Shown here: one piece after another, positions 31,268 through 39,600 of the stretch
Position numbering within the stretch: position 1 is the stretch's first letter
How the letters are laid out: the number at the start of each line of letters is the position of its first letter
Assembly: GCA_016793305.1 (NCBI GenBank)
Contig: JAEUHU010000030.1
Location: 1-44,178 of the forward strand
Length of the DNA: 44,178 bases
Source: Planctomycetota bacterium
GTDB taxonomy: Bacteria; Planctomycetota; UBA1135; UBA2386
Direction: 5' to 3'
The notes under the pieces: generated by a model
What the model was told of the DNA's origin: nothing
Seen by the model: the letters and a program-made list of their open reading frames with translations, nothing else
Databases searched by the model: none
Made by a program: the position numbers and the translations under genes

Positions 31268-33415
31268 ATGACGTTCGCCGCCCTGCTCGCCTGTCTCGCG
31301 CTCGCTCCCCAAGGACCGCTGCGGATCCTGGGCGTCGAGGAGTTCTCGGTCTCCGGCACCATGAGCCACCACTTCGTCGCACGGGCCACGCAGAACCTCG
31401 GCGTCGTCTCCGAGCACGTCGAGCAGCACGTCGTGAGCGCGACGTTCCGCGGCGTCGTGCGGCAGACGCTGGTCGACGAAGGACAGGCCGAATGGTCCGG
31501 CGAAGGCGAACTGGTCTACAACCTCGCCAAGGAGAAGCGCAGCCTCACGACCATCCCCAACGCCGGCTACCAGAGCGAGCTGCGGACGGACTCGGGGAAC
31601 GGCACGACCAAGGTCGAGATCCTGCTGGCGGTGGACGTGGAGTCGGGCACCTACCAGTGGTCCGTCACGCCGTCGGACCCGGAGGCCGGCTTCCCCACGC
31701 GCAGCAGCCTCACCAAGGCCGGCACGGGCAGGCCGTCCAAGACCACGGTGTCGACGCCGCCGGGCTCGTTCCCCGAACTGGCGGTCGACTCGGTGGCGCT
31801 GCCGGCGCAAGGGCTGGAACTCGCCGGTTCGAAGCCGGTCGTGACCAACGAGCACGAGGATCCGGCCCGCGGCATCTCGGCCGTCGAGTCGACGTCGCGA
31901 ACGACGACCTGGGGCTTCCGGCCGATGACGATCCGCGACCACGAGCTCGTCATCGTGCCGCCAGCCGGGTGGCTCGAATGGCTGCCCGACCCGTTCACCG
32001 AAGCCGGGCGCACCGTCGAGGTCCAACTGCGGGTCCAGAAGAAGGGCGGCGGCGCGCCGACGCTGCAGCCGAAGCGGATCACCGTGCGACTGATGGGAAC
32101 CTCCGCGGAGCCAGGCGAGTGCCTGAACGCCGACTCGACCGGGCAGAGCCCCGACGTGACCATCCTGCGCACCGAGCCGGAGTCGGAGCCGAGCGGGGGC
32201 GGTCAGACGACCGAGATCGACCTGCTCGAGGCAGGCGCGACCTCGGCGCGCGTCGTGCTGCGCGTCGCCGATGCAGCGGCCCTGACCCGGCTCGTGGCCT
32301 CGTGCCTGTTCGTCGACGGTCGGGCCACGGCCGGCAAGGTGCAGGAGACCGGCGATCCGGACCTGTGCCTCCCCAGGGACGACAACCAGAATCGCATCGG
32401 CGACGCCTGGGAGGAACAGCGGCACTGCGCCGGCATCTCGCCGCTCGAGGACGACGACGACCAGTCCGACAACCCCAATCGCGGCGACGGCCTGACCGCC
32501 TTCGAGGAGTACCGATCCCTGGTGACGCGCGGAAGCCTGGCGCGCAACCAGCGCACCGCCAACGGCGAGAAGGCGCTCGACCCTCGGCGCAAGGACCTGC
32601 TGGTCGTCAACGCCGGTGGCGCCCTGCTGGAGCCCGGCTTCACGCTGTTCGAGCAGCTGTCGGGGATCGGGGTGGTCGTCCTGCCGCCCGGAGATCTGCC
32701 GGCGGACCGACTCGTGAACCAACACAGCGGCACGGGCCACGGCGGCCGCCAGTACGGGGTCGTCGTGGAGATCAACGAGAACCCGGACCCGAACTCGACC
32801 AAGGCGGTCGGGGCCTCCAGCGGTCCGGCGGGCAGGGAACACAAGATCCCGAGCCCGAAGGACTGCATGTTCGTGCGCGTGGCTCCCGCCAAGATCACCC
32901 GCTTGGCCGCCGAACAGGAACAGGTCAACCTGGCCCAGGGAATCCCGATGCCGTACACAGCCGCCGAGCAGATCGCCGAGACCGTCGCGCACGAGGTGGC
33001 GCACGGCGTCGGCGTGGAGCACCACTGCGACAACGACGGCAACGGCGACCACGGACTGCTGCGGCTGGTCAGCAAGGACGATCCGACCCGGTTGATCGAT
33101 CCGAGCGGGAAGCACCTGCCGGGCCTCCTGAGCCTGGTCGGCGGCGAGCTCCCCGAGGACCTCGGTGTGAAGCCGTCGGTCTCCTCCGGGGACATCGAGT
33201 GCGTGATGTGCTACCGGAACTACTACCAGTGGATGAACGTGTGGCGCGACGGCAAGCACTACTTCGTCAAGCTGATGCCGCTGCCGATCGGCAAGGGGTT
33301 CTGCAAGTCCGCCGCAGGAACCGGCTGGAACGCGCGCGGCGGGAGCCTCCCGCCGTTCTTCGGCGACGCCGAGCGGGGCAACTGCCTGGGCCAGATGCGG
33401 GTCAAGGACTGGTGA
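31268..33415 (+). CDS. Secreted metzincin-type zinc metalloprotease
   Basis: 715 residues from the ATG at 31268, beginning with a short hydrophobic signal-like segment (MTFAALLACLALAPQG). Residues 20-360 are mostly beta and of no recognised family. A calcium-binding-type loop follows at about 371-379 (DDNQNRIGD). The C-terminal domain has the full metzincin zinc site HEVAHGVGVEHH (H575, catalytic E576, H579, Gly582, H585). A Met-turn candidate lies at Met647 in DIECVMCYRNYY, the right distance downstream. Cys residues flank the turn and the C-terminus. It is therefore probably an active secreted endopeptidase. It could belong to a matrixin-like or archaemetzincin-like group; the subgroup is not resolved. 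A GC hairpin starts at the base after its stop. Confidence 0.85.
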   Translation: MTFAALLACLALAPQGPLRILGVEEFSVSGTMSHHFVARATQNLGVVSEHVEQHVVSATFRGVVRQTLVDEGQAEWSGEGELVYNLAKEKRSLTTIPNAGYQSELRTDSGNGTTKVEILLAVDVESGTYQWSVTPSDPEAGFPTRSSLTKAGTGRPSKTTVSTPPGSFPELAVDSVALPAQGLELAGSKPVVTNEHEDPARGISAVESTSRTTTWGFRPMTIRDHELVIVPPAGWLEWLPDPFTEAGRTVEVQLRVQKKGGGAPTLQPKRITVRLMGTSAEPGECLNADSTGQSPDVTILRTEPESEPSGGGQTTEIDLLEAGATSARVVLRVADAAALTRLVASCLFVDGRATAGKVQETGDPDLCLPRDDNQNRIGDAWEEQRHCAGISPLEDDDDQSDNPNRGDGLTAFEEYRSLVTRGSLARNQRTANGEKALDPRRKDLLVVNAGGALLEPGFTLFEQLSGIGVVVLPPGDLPADRLVNQHSGTGHGGRQYGVVVEINENPDPNSTKAVGASSGPAGREHKIPSPKDCMFVRVAPAKITRLAAEQEQVNLAQGIPMPYTAAEQIAETVAHEVAHGVGVEHHCDNDGNGDHGLLRLVSKDDPTRLIDPSGKHLPGLLSLVGGELPEDLGVKPSVSSGDIECVMCYRNYYQWMNVWRDGKHYFVKLMPLPIGKGFCKSAAGTGWNARGGSLPPFFGDAERGNCLGQMRVKDW

Positions 33416-33437
33416 GCGCCCGGCCCCCCGCGGGCGC
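33416..33437 (+). terminator. GC-rich hairpin directly after the metalloprotease stop codon
   Basis: Perfect arms gcgcccg (33416-33422) and cgggcgc (33431-33437) with an 8-base loop, starting at the first base after TGA. No T-run follows. It lies in the 70-base convergent gap with the HPP-family gene and could serve either strand. Confidence 0.4.
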
Positions 33438-33485
33438 GAGGTCGCACCCGGCGACACGCGACGGTTCGGGGCGCGCTCCCACGCG

Positions 33486-34181
33486 TCACCCGCGGTCGGC
33501 ACCGCGCGGACGTTCGGCGCGCAGCGCGTCCGCTTCGGCGAGCAGTTGGCGCAGTTCGTCGCGCGGCAGGTCGATCCAGTCGCCGTGGCGTTCGAGCAGC
33601 GCGTCGACGGTGGCATCGTCGAACGGCAACGGCGTGTTCCTGGGCGGTGCCGGCGTCTCGTTCGCAGGATGCGGGTAGCGCTGGCCGCACAGCCGGTGGA
33701 ACAGCCAAGCGCTCGCGACCAGCACCACGGCGTTCGCGCCGACCGGGTGCAGCACGAACGTCGGATCGCCGATGCCGGCGAGCACCGGCACGAGTGCGGT
33801 CCCGCCGCCGGGCGCGTGCAGGCAGCGCAGCAGCAGCATGCCGGCAGCGGCCAGCGCGGCGGCGACGGCCGGCACCAGGGCCTGCGGCAACACACCGGCG
33901 CAGTGCACCGCGACGACGCCGGCGGCCGCCGAGGTCATGCTGCCGACGACCACCGCCCACGGTTGCGCCAGGGGACTCGACGGCAACGCGAACAGCAGCA
34001 CCGCCGACGCCCCCATCGACGCGGCGAGCCAGGGCATCGACGAGTCCGGCGGCAACAGCCAACCGACCAGCCCGGTGACCGCGAGCCCGAGCAGCATCCC
34101 GAGCACGATGCGGCGGCGTTGCCCGCCGTGCATCGCGAGGCGCACCGGGCCGAGTTGGGCGCGCAGGGTGGACGAGTTCAT
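33486..34181 (-). CDS. HPP-family integral membrane protein
   Basis: 231 residues from the ATG at 34181. It has four to five transmembrane helices in the HPP-family order: IVLGMLLGLAVTGLVGWLLP, MGASAVLLFALPSSPLAQPW (the family's Gly-Ala-Ser-Ala-Val block), VVVGSMTSAAAGVVAVHCAG, LVPAVAAALAAAGMLLLRCL, then AVVLVASAWLF. The family name comes from a His-Pro-Pro motif; here the stretch is CLHAPGGGTAL, so the second residue is Ala. Bacterial HPP proteins have been linked to nitrite transport in chloroplast and cyanobacterial homologues, but the role here is unknown. The C-terminal 45 residues are soluble and cytoplasmic-looking (LLERHGDWIDLPRDELRQLL). Confidence 0.82.
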   Translation of the reverse strand: MNSSTLRAQLGPVRLAMHGGQRRRIVLGMLLGLAVTGLVGWLLPPDSSMPWLAASMGASAVLLFALPSSPLAQPWAVVVGSMTSAAAGVVAVHCAGVLPQALVPAVAAALAAAGMLLLRCLHAPGGGTALVPVLAGIGDPTFVLHPVGANAVVLVASAWLFHRLCGQRYPHPANETPAPPRNTPLPFDDATVDALLERHGDWIDLPRDELRQLLAEADALRAERPRGADRG

Positions 34182-34358
34182 CGCCGAGTCGTCTCGACGA
34201 CTGGCGCGGTTCCGTTCGTCCAGCGAACACGAGAACGCGTTGGGAAGGTGGGCAGCATGAACTGGGTCGAGAGCAGCACCAAGGCTGCCGGAGCGACCCA
34301 CAGGTTCAAGCCCTCGGTCGCGGGATCCGCCGCAGGGATTCGCGCTCCCGGGTACTGG

Positions 34359-35894
34359 TCAGTGGAGCTCGCCGACGCCGGCGTTCGACGCCGCGGAGAA
34401 CGCCTGGATCTCGACCACCTGGTTCCAGATCTGCACCCCGGCGAGCGACGGCACGTTCGGGATCACGAAGCCCCACGAACTCGTCCCGCCGACCGCGACC
34501 AGCGGCTGCACCACGTCGGGCGTCGGCCACAGCGTGCAGCTGGCGCTGAAGCCGTAGCCCAGCGGCTGCAGCGGCTGCACCGTCGGACTCAGGCCCGTGA
34601 CCATGTACGGCATGCCGCTGCCGAGGTTGCCGGCCGCCAGCGTGAACGGACTGCCGAGCTGCGGCAGGCTGACCACGTTCAGCGTCGGCACCACGGTCAC
34701 CCCGCTGATGCTCGCACAGCCAGTGCCGATCGGCGCCCAGCTGACGGTGCCGCACGCGCGCGCGAAGAACGACGCCGGCGCGCCACCGGCGGCGAGCAGG
34801 CTGCCGCCGGCGACGAAGCCGCCGCCCGGCAGCGCCGTCAGCGTCCGCACGAACGAATCGGGGCCTGCACCCACCGTCACCCACGCCGCCCCGTCCCAGC
34901 GCGCGACGAAGTTGGCGGGACCACCGAGCGCGAACGTGAAGCGGCCGCCGGCGACGAGCTCGCCGTTCGCCAGCACGGTGAGCGCGCTCACCTCGAGGCC
35001 CATGCCCGACCCGAACGTCGACCACGCCCCGGTGCCCGGCGTCCAGCGCGCGATGTTCGCGGCGGGCGCACCACCCGCACTCTGGAACCACCCGCCGACC
35101 GCGAGGTCGCCACTCGGCAGGGTCGCGAGCGCGAACACCGGGCCGTTGGTGCCAGCCCCGAGGGCCGACCACGAAGCGCCGCTCCAGCGCGCGATCCGGT
35201 CTGCCGGCGCACCGCCCGCCAGCGAGAAGTAGCCGCCTGCGACCAGGTCGCCACCGGGCAGCACCGCGAGGCTGTGCACGTGGTTGTTCAGGCCGCTGCC
35301 CAGCGGCAGCCACGACGCCCCGTTCCACTGGCCGATGCGTCCGATCAGCGAGAAGCCGGCGAACTCGAAGGTGCCTGCCGCGACCAGCGCTCCGCCCGGC
35401 AGCACCGCCAGCGCATTGACGTAGCCGTTCAGTTCTTCCGTCAGGCCGCCGAAGGCCGACCACGAGGAGCCGTTCCAGCGCGCGATCGACCGCGCCGGCG
35501 CACCGCCCGCGGTCGAGAACCCGCCGCCGGCGACCAGTTCGCCGCTCGGCAGCACCGCCAAGCACTGCACGAAGTTGTCCATGCCGCTGCCGAGCGCCGA
35601 CCAGGTGTTGGTGGCCGGATCCCACATCGCGATGCGGTTGGCGGCGATGCCACCGGCGGTCGTGAACTGTCCCCCGACGACGACGCGCGCGGTCTGCGGG
35701 CCGGGGCCGTCCGGATCCCACAGGGTCGTCGCGAACACCGTGTTGTTGGTGCCCGGCACGCCGGCGGCCGGATCCCATCCACTCGGGCATTGGGCGCGCC
35801 CCAGGTGGCAGGACAGCAGGGTGAGCAGCAGTGGCAGGCAACGGGCTGCTGGGAGCGAAGCGAGGACGGCGACCAGATGGGAAAGGAAGGGCAT
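34359..35894 (-). CDS. Secreted seven-bladed beta-propeller protein with C-terminal module
   Basis: The ATG at 35894 begins a signal peptide (PLLLTLLSCHLGRAQ) and gives 511 residues. Seven very regular repeats of about 48 residues follow: Gly-(Glu/Asp)-Leu-Val-Ala-Gly-Gly-x-Phe-x-x-Ala-Gly-Gly-x-Pro-Ala-x-x-Ile-Ala-Arg-Trp-x-Gly-x-x-Trp, for example ELVAGGGFSTAGGAPARSIA and DLVAGGYFSLAGGAPADRIA. The count of seven fits one closed propeller. From about residue 390 (GTGCASISG) comes the C-terminal module also found at the end of the proteins at 3028 and 27141. It is probably surface-exposed; ligand unknown. The 168-base region to the divergent ECF sigma gene contains a 14-bp palindrome. Confidence 0.82.
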   Translation of the reverse strand: MPFLSHLVAVLASLPAARCLPLLLTLLSCHLGRAQCPSGWDPAAGVPGTNNTVFATTLWDPDGPGPQTARVVVGGQFTTAGGIAANRIAMWDPATNTWSALGSGMDNFVQCLAVLPSGELVAGGGFSTAGGAPARSIARWNGSSWSAFGGLTEELNGYVNALAVLPGGALVAAGTFEFAGFSLIGRIGQWNGASWLPLGSGLNNHVHSLAVLPGGDLVAGGYFSLAGGAPADRIARWSGASWSALGAGTNGPVFALATLPSGDLAVGGWFQSAGGAPAANIARWTPGTGAWSTFGSGMGLEVSALTVLANGELVAGGRFTFALGGPANFVARWDGAAWVTVGAGPDSFVRTLTALPGGGFVAGGSLLAAGGAPASFFARACGTVSWAPIGTGCASISGVTVVPTLNVVSLPQLGSPFTLAAGNLGSGMPYMVTGLSPTVQPLQPLGYGFSASCTLWPTPDVVQPLVAVGGTSSWGFVIPNVPSLAGVQIWNQVVEIQAFSAASNAGVGELH

Positions 35895-35976
35895 GCGAGC
35901 GACCTGGAGAGCAGGGAGCTCGTCGAGGTCCGGGAGCGCCTTCGTACAACCGGGATTGCGCAGGAATCCGGGGCCG

Positions 35977-35990
35977 GGGCCCGCGGGCCC
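35977..35990. promoter_or_regulatory. 14-bp perfect palindrome in a divergent intergenic region
   Basis: gggcccgcgggccc lies between the propeller gene (start 35894, minus) and the ECF sigma gene (start 36063, plus). It may be an operator or simply GC-rich coincidence. No clear -35/-10 or ECF-type promoter was identified in this gap. Confidence 0.25.
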
Positions 35991-36062
35991 TTGCGGCCGG
36001 CAGCCTTGTGCCGGGCGGATTTCGCGGAACACTGCGGGCCGGGATCCCCTTCCCTCCTCGTC

Positions 36063-36677
36063 ATGACCGACGCCCCCACCCTGTACGGCGACAGCCAGGC
36101 CACGCTGCGCCTGCTCGAGCGGGCCCGGGCGGGCGACGACGCGGCGCGCGACGCCCTGTTCGCCGCCGCCCTGCCGCCGCTGCTCGTCTACGTGCGGGCG
36201 CGGCTCGGGGCCGGACTCGCAGCCCGCGTCGAACCCGCCGACGTGGTGCAGGACGCGCTGGTCGCCGCCCTGCCAGCCCTGCCGACCTTCGAACCGCGCG
36301 GTGCGGGCTCGTTCGTCGCGTGGCTGTGCCGCATCGCCGAACGGCGCCTGCACGCACTGGTCGACCACTTCGCCGCCGGCAAGCGGCAGCAGGCGAGCGA
36401 GGCGTCGCCATGGTCGGACGTGGCGAGCAAGCTGTGCGCTGCCTCGACCAGCCCGGGCAGCGCGGCGGTGCGCAGCGAAGAACACGAGCGCCTCGGTGTG
36501 GCCCTGCTCGGGCTCGCCGCCGACGAACGCGAGGTCGTGCTGCAGCACTTCTTCGAGGCGCGCTCGCTGCGCGAGATCGCCACCACCCTGCAGCTGCCGA
36601 CGACCACCGTGCACCGCTTGCTCGGCCGAGCGACGGCCCGCCTCGGTGCTGGGCTCGGCAAGGAGTCCTCCCGATGA
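36063..36677 (+). CDS. ECF-type RNA polymerase sigma factor coupled to a Ser/Thr kinase
   Basis: 204 residues from the ATG at 36063. Region 2 runs about residues 15-95 (LLVYVRARLGAGLAARVEPA, ADVVQDALVAALPALPTF, FVAWLCRIAERRLHALVDHF). Region 4 runs about 140-198 (LGLAADEREVVLQHFFEARS, LREIATTLQLPTTTVHRLLG). The layout is that of the planctomycete-type ECF factors encoded next to protein kinases, where phosphorylation is thought to control the sigma factor. Its TGA overlaps the kinase ATG (ATGA), and the kinase ribosome binding site AGGAG lies inside its last codons, indicating coupled translation. No anti-sigma gene is adjacent, consistent with control by the kinase. Confidence 0.92.
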   Translation: MTDAPTLYGDSQATLRLLERARAGDDAARDALFAAALPPLLVYVRARLGAGLAARVEPADVVQDALVAALPALPTFEPRGAGSFVAWLCRIAERRLHALVDHFAAGKRQQASEASPWSDVASKLCAASTSPGSAAVRSEEHERLGVALLGLAADEREVVLQHFFEARSLREIATTLQLPTTTVHRLLGRATARLGAGLGKESSR

Positions 36678-39600
36678 ACCCACCTCCCGATCCCGACCAC
36701 GAGCAACGGCTCGCCGACCTCACCGCGGCCCTGCAGGCCCTCGGCAGGGCCCCGACCGAGGCCGAATCCGCGGCCCTCGCCGAGCAGCACGGCGTGTCGG
36801 TCGCCGTGGTCGCCGACTGCGGCCGCGCCCTCGCAGCCCTGGCGCACTGCCTCGCGGCGGCGCCGGCGGTCGCGACACCGACCGAACTGCCGGACACCTA
36901 CGAGGTGCTGGGCGAACTCGGCCGCGGCGGCATGGGCGTGGTGTTCCGCGCGCGGCACCGTGCGCTCGGCCGCGAGGTCGCGATCAAGGTGCTGCAGCCG
37001 GGCGAGAGCTCGTTCCAGGAACTGCTGCGTCGCTTCGAGACCGAGGCGAAGAGCCTGGCGCGCCTGCGGCACCCGCACATCGTCGCGGTGCACGACGTCG
37101 GCCGCAGCGGTGGGCACGTCTGGTACACGATGGACCTGATCGACGGCACCTCGCTCGACAAGGAGCTGAAGAAGGGCGCGATGCCGCCGTCGCGCGCGGT
37201 GCGTCTGCTGACCGAGGTCGCGTCGGCGATCGAACACAGCCACGCCCATGGCGTGATCCACCGCGACCTGAAGCCGGCGAACATCCTGCTCGACGCGAAC
37301 GACGCCGCGTTCGTCGCCGACTTCGGCCTCGCGCGCGATCGCAACGTGCCGGTCGAACTGACGACGACCGGCCAGATCATGGGCACGCCGGCCTACATGT
37401 CGCCGGAGGCGATGCGTGGCGACAACGTCGGCGAGCGCACCGACGTCTGGGCGCTCGGGGCGATGCTCTACGAGGCGCTGACCGGCGTGGCCGCGTTCCG
37501 GCGCGACAACTTCGCCGACACCATGCACGCGGTCCTGCGGGAGGAGCCCGTGGCGCTGAGGAAGCGCAACCCGCGCGTGCCGCGCGACCTCGAACTCGTC
37601 TGCGCCAAGGCGCTCGCGAAGCTGCCCGACGAACGCTACGCGACCGCGCGCGCGTTCCGCGAGGACCTCGACCGCTTCCAGCAGGGCCTGCCGGTGCTGG
37701 CCCAGCGACCGGACCTGCGGCGCCGGCTGCAGCGCTGGTTCGGCCGCAATCGCGCCGCCGTGCTCGGTGCAGTCGCATCGTCGGCCGTGGTCGCGCTGGT
37801 GCTCGGCCTCTCGACGCCCGGCGCACGCACACCGGATGCGATCGACGCGACGATCCGCACCGCCAACGACCGCGAACAGCAGGGCGACCACGTCGGCGCC
37901 CTGCAGCTCTACGACCTCGCCCGGGAAGTGCTCGGCACCGACCAAGGGCGCGCGCTGCGCCACGGCAACGACGTGACCTCGTCGTCGCTGCTCGCGCACG
38001 TCTGGCGCGGCATCCTCGACTGCCGGGCCGAACTGGCCTGGCAGCGCGTCGGCAAGGGCGAAGGCGCGCCGGCCGCGGCCGAGTTCGCCGGCTGGCTGCA
38101 GCAGTGCCCGCGCAGCCTGCGCAGCGTCCAGTTCGACGCGTACTCCGGCGAGCTCGCGGCGCTGCAGGCGCTGGCGGGCGAACCCGCGGCGGCGACCGAC
38201 ACGCTGCGCGCCGCGATCGACACCGCGATGGCGCGGCCCGCGGAGCCGACGAACCAGCCGCGCTCGGTGTTCGCGTGGAGCACCGTCGTCCGGCGCCTGC
38301 GGCCGTTCTGGAGCGACCCGGCCCACGCCGAGTGGCGCACCGCCGGGCGCCTGCTGGCGGCGGCGGTGGCGTTCGCCGAGGAACGGCCGTTCGACCTGCG
38401 GCTCGGCGAGTTCGACGCGACCGGCGCACTCGTCGCGGCGTGGGCCTGCGCCGATGCGCTGGCACCGGCGGCCCGGGAACGGTTGCGCGCGCACCTGCGC
38501 GAAGCGACGTTCGGTGGCCATGGCCCGCTGCAGTGGGGTGGCCCCGACCCCACGATCGTGCGAGCTCTCGCCGACCTGATCGACGACAAGGACCTGGCGG
38601 GCTTCGTGCGCGGCGAAGCACTCGACGTGCTGTGCGCCATCGCCGACCTGCCTTGGCGACCTGCAGCAGCCACCCGGCACCTCGCCGTCGACGGCGGTCG
38701 TGGCGCAGAGGCGAAGGTGCTGGCGCTGCGCACGCTGGAACGATCCCGGGACGAGGCATGGCAGGCGCGCATCGCGTTCGCGCTCGAACTGCAAGGCACC
38801 GGCGACGGCGGTGCCGTCGACGTGGCGGCCTGGCTGTCCGACCACACGGGCGCCGACCCGAGCACCGACTTCGCCGCGTGGTGGGCCACGCACCGCGGTG
38901 CTGGCGCCAGCGACCTGCTGGCCCGCGCGCTCGGCGAACGCGCCGTCGTGCTGCGCGGCGACGCCCTGTCGCGCCACTTCGCGACCCTCACGGGCCAGGA
39001 TCGCGCCCGCTACCACCACTGGCTCCGCCTGCAGGCCGCGGACCCGCAGCGTGTGCCGCTCTGGCCCGCCGGCGAAGCGGAGCCGCAGAACCTGGTGGCC
39101 TCGTGGGCGGTCGGCGTCCGCGACGCAGCCGAACGCTACTTCTACGACTTCGCGATGGCCGGCCTGCGCGTCGACGGCACGGGGTGGGACATGGGAACGA
39201 CGCTGCGCAGTTCGCTCGAGCTCGACCAACCGCTGCAGACGTGGATCAGCGTCGGCACGGGCCTGCCGCGGTGGCAACTGTCGCCGACGCGTGCACTCGC
39301 CGAAGCGCCCCACCGGCTCACCTGGAGCCTGCCGGGAGCCGAGGACCTCGCTCCGTCCCACGACCATCCGGCACATCGGGTCGAGATCCACGCACGCATG
39401 ACGATGACGGACCAACCCGGATTCTCCTGGGGCGTCGACGTCTCGAGCCCGCCTGGCCCCGAACGCTGGTTCGTCGACGACGTCGGCCCCGATGCGCTCG
39501 CCACCTGCAGCGTGCGGGTGCTGGACGGTTGGTTCGGCGGCTTCGACGGAGAGGCCGGCGGGCCGCGCGTCTATGCGTTCCTCGCCGGGAAGTCGCGCGC

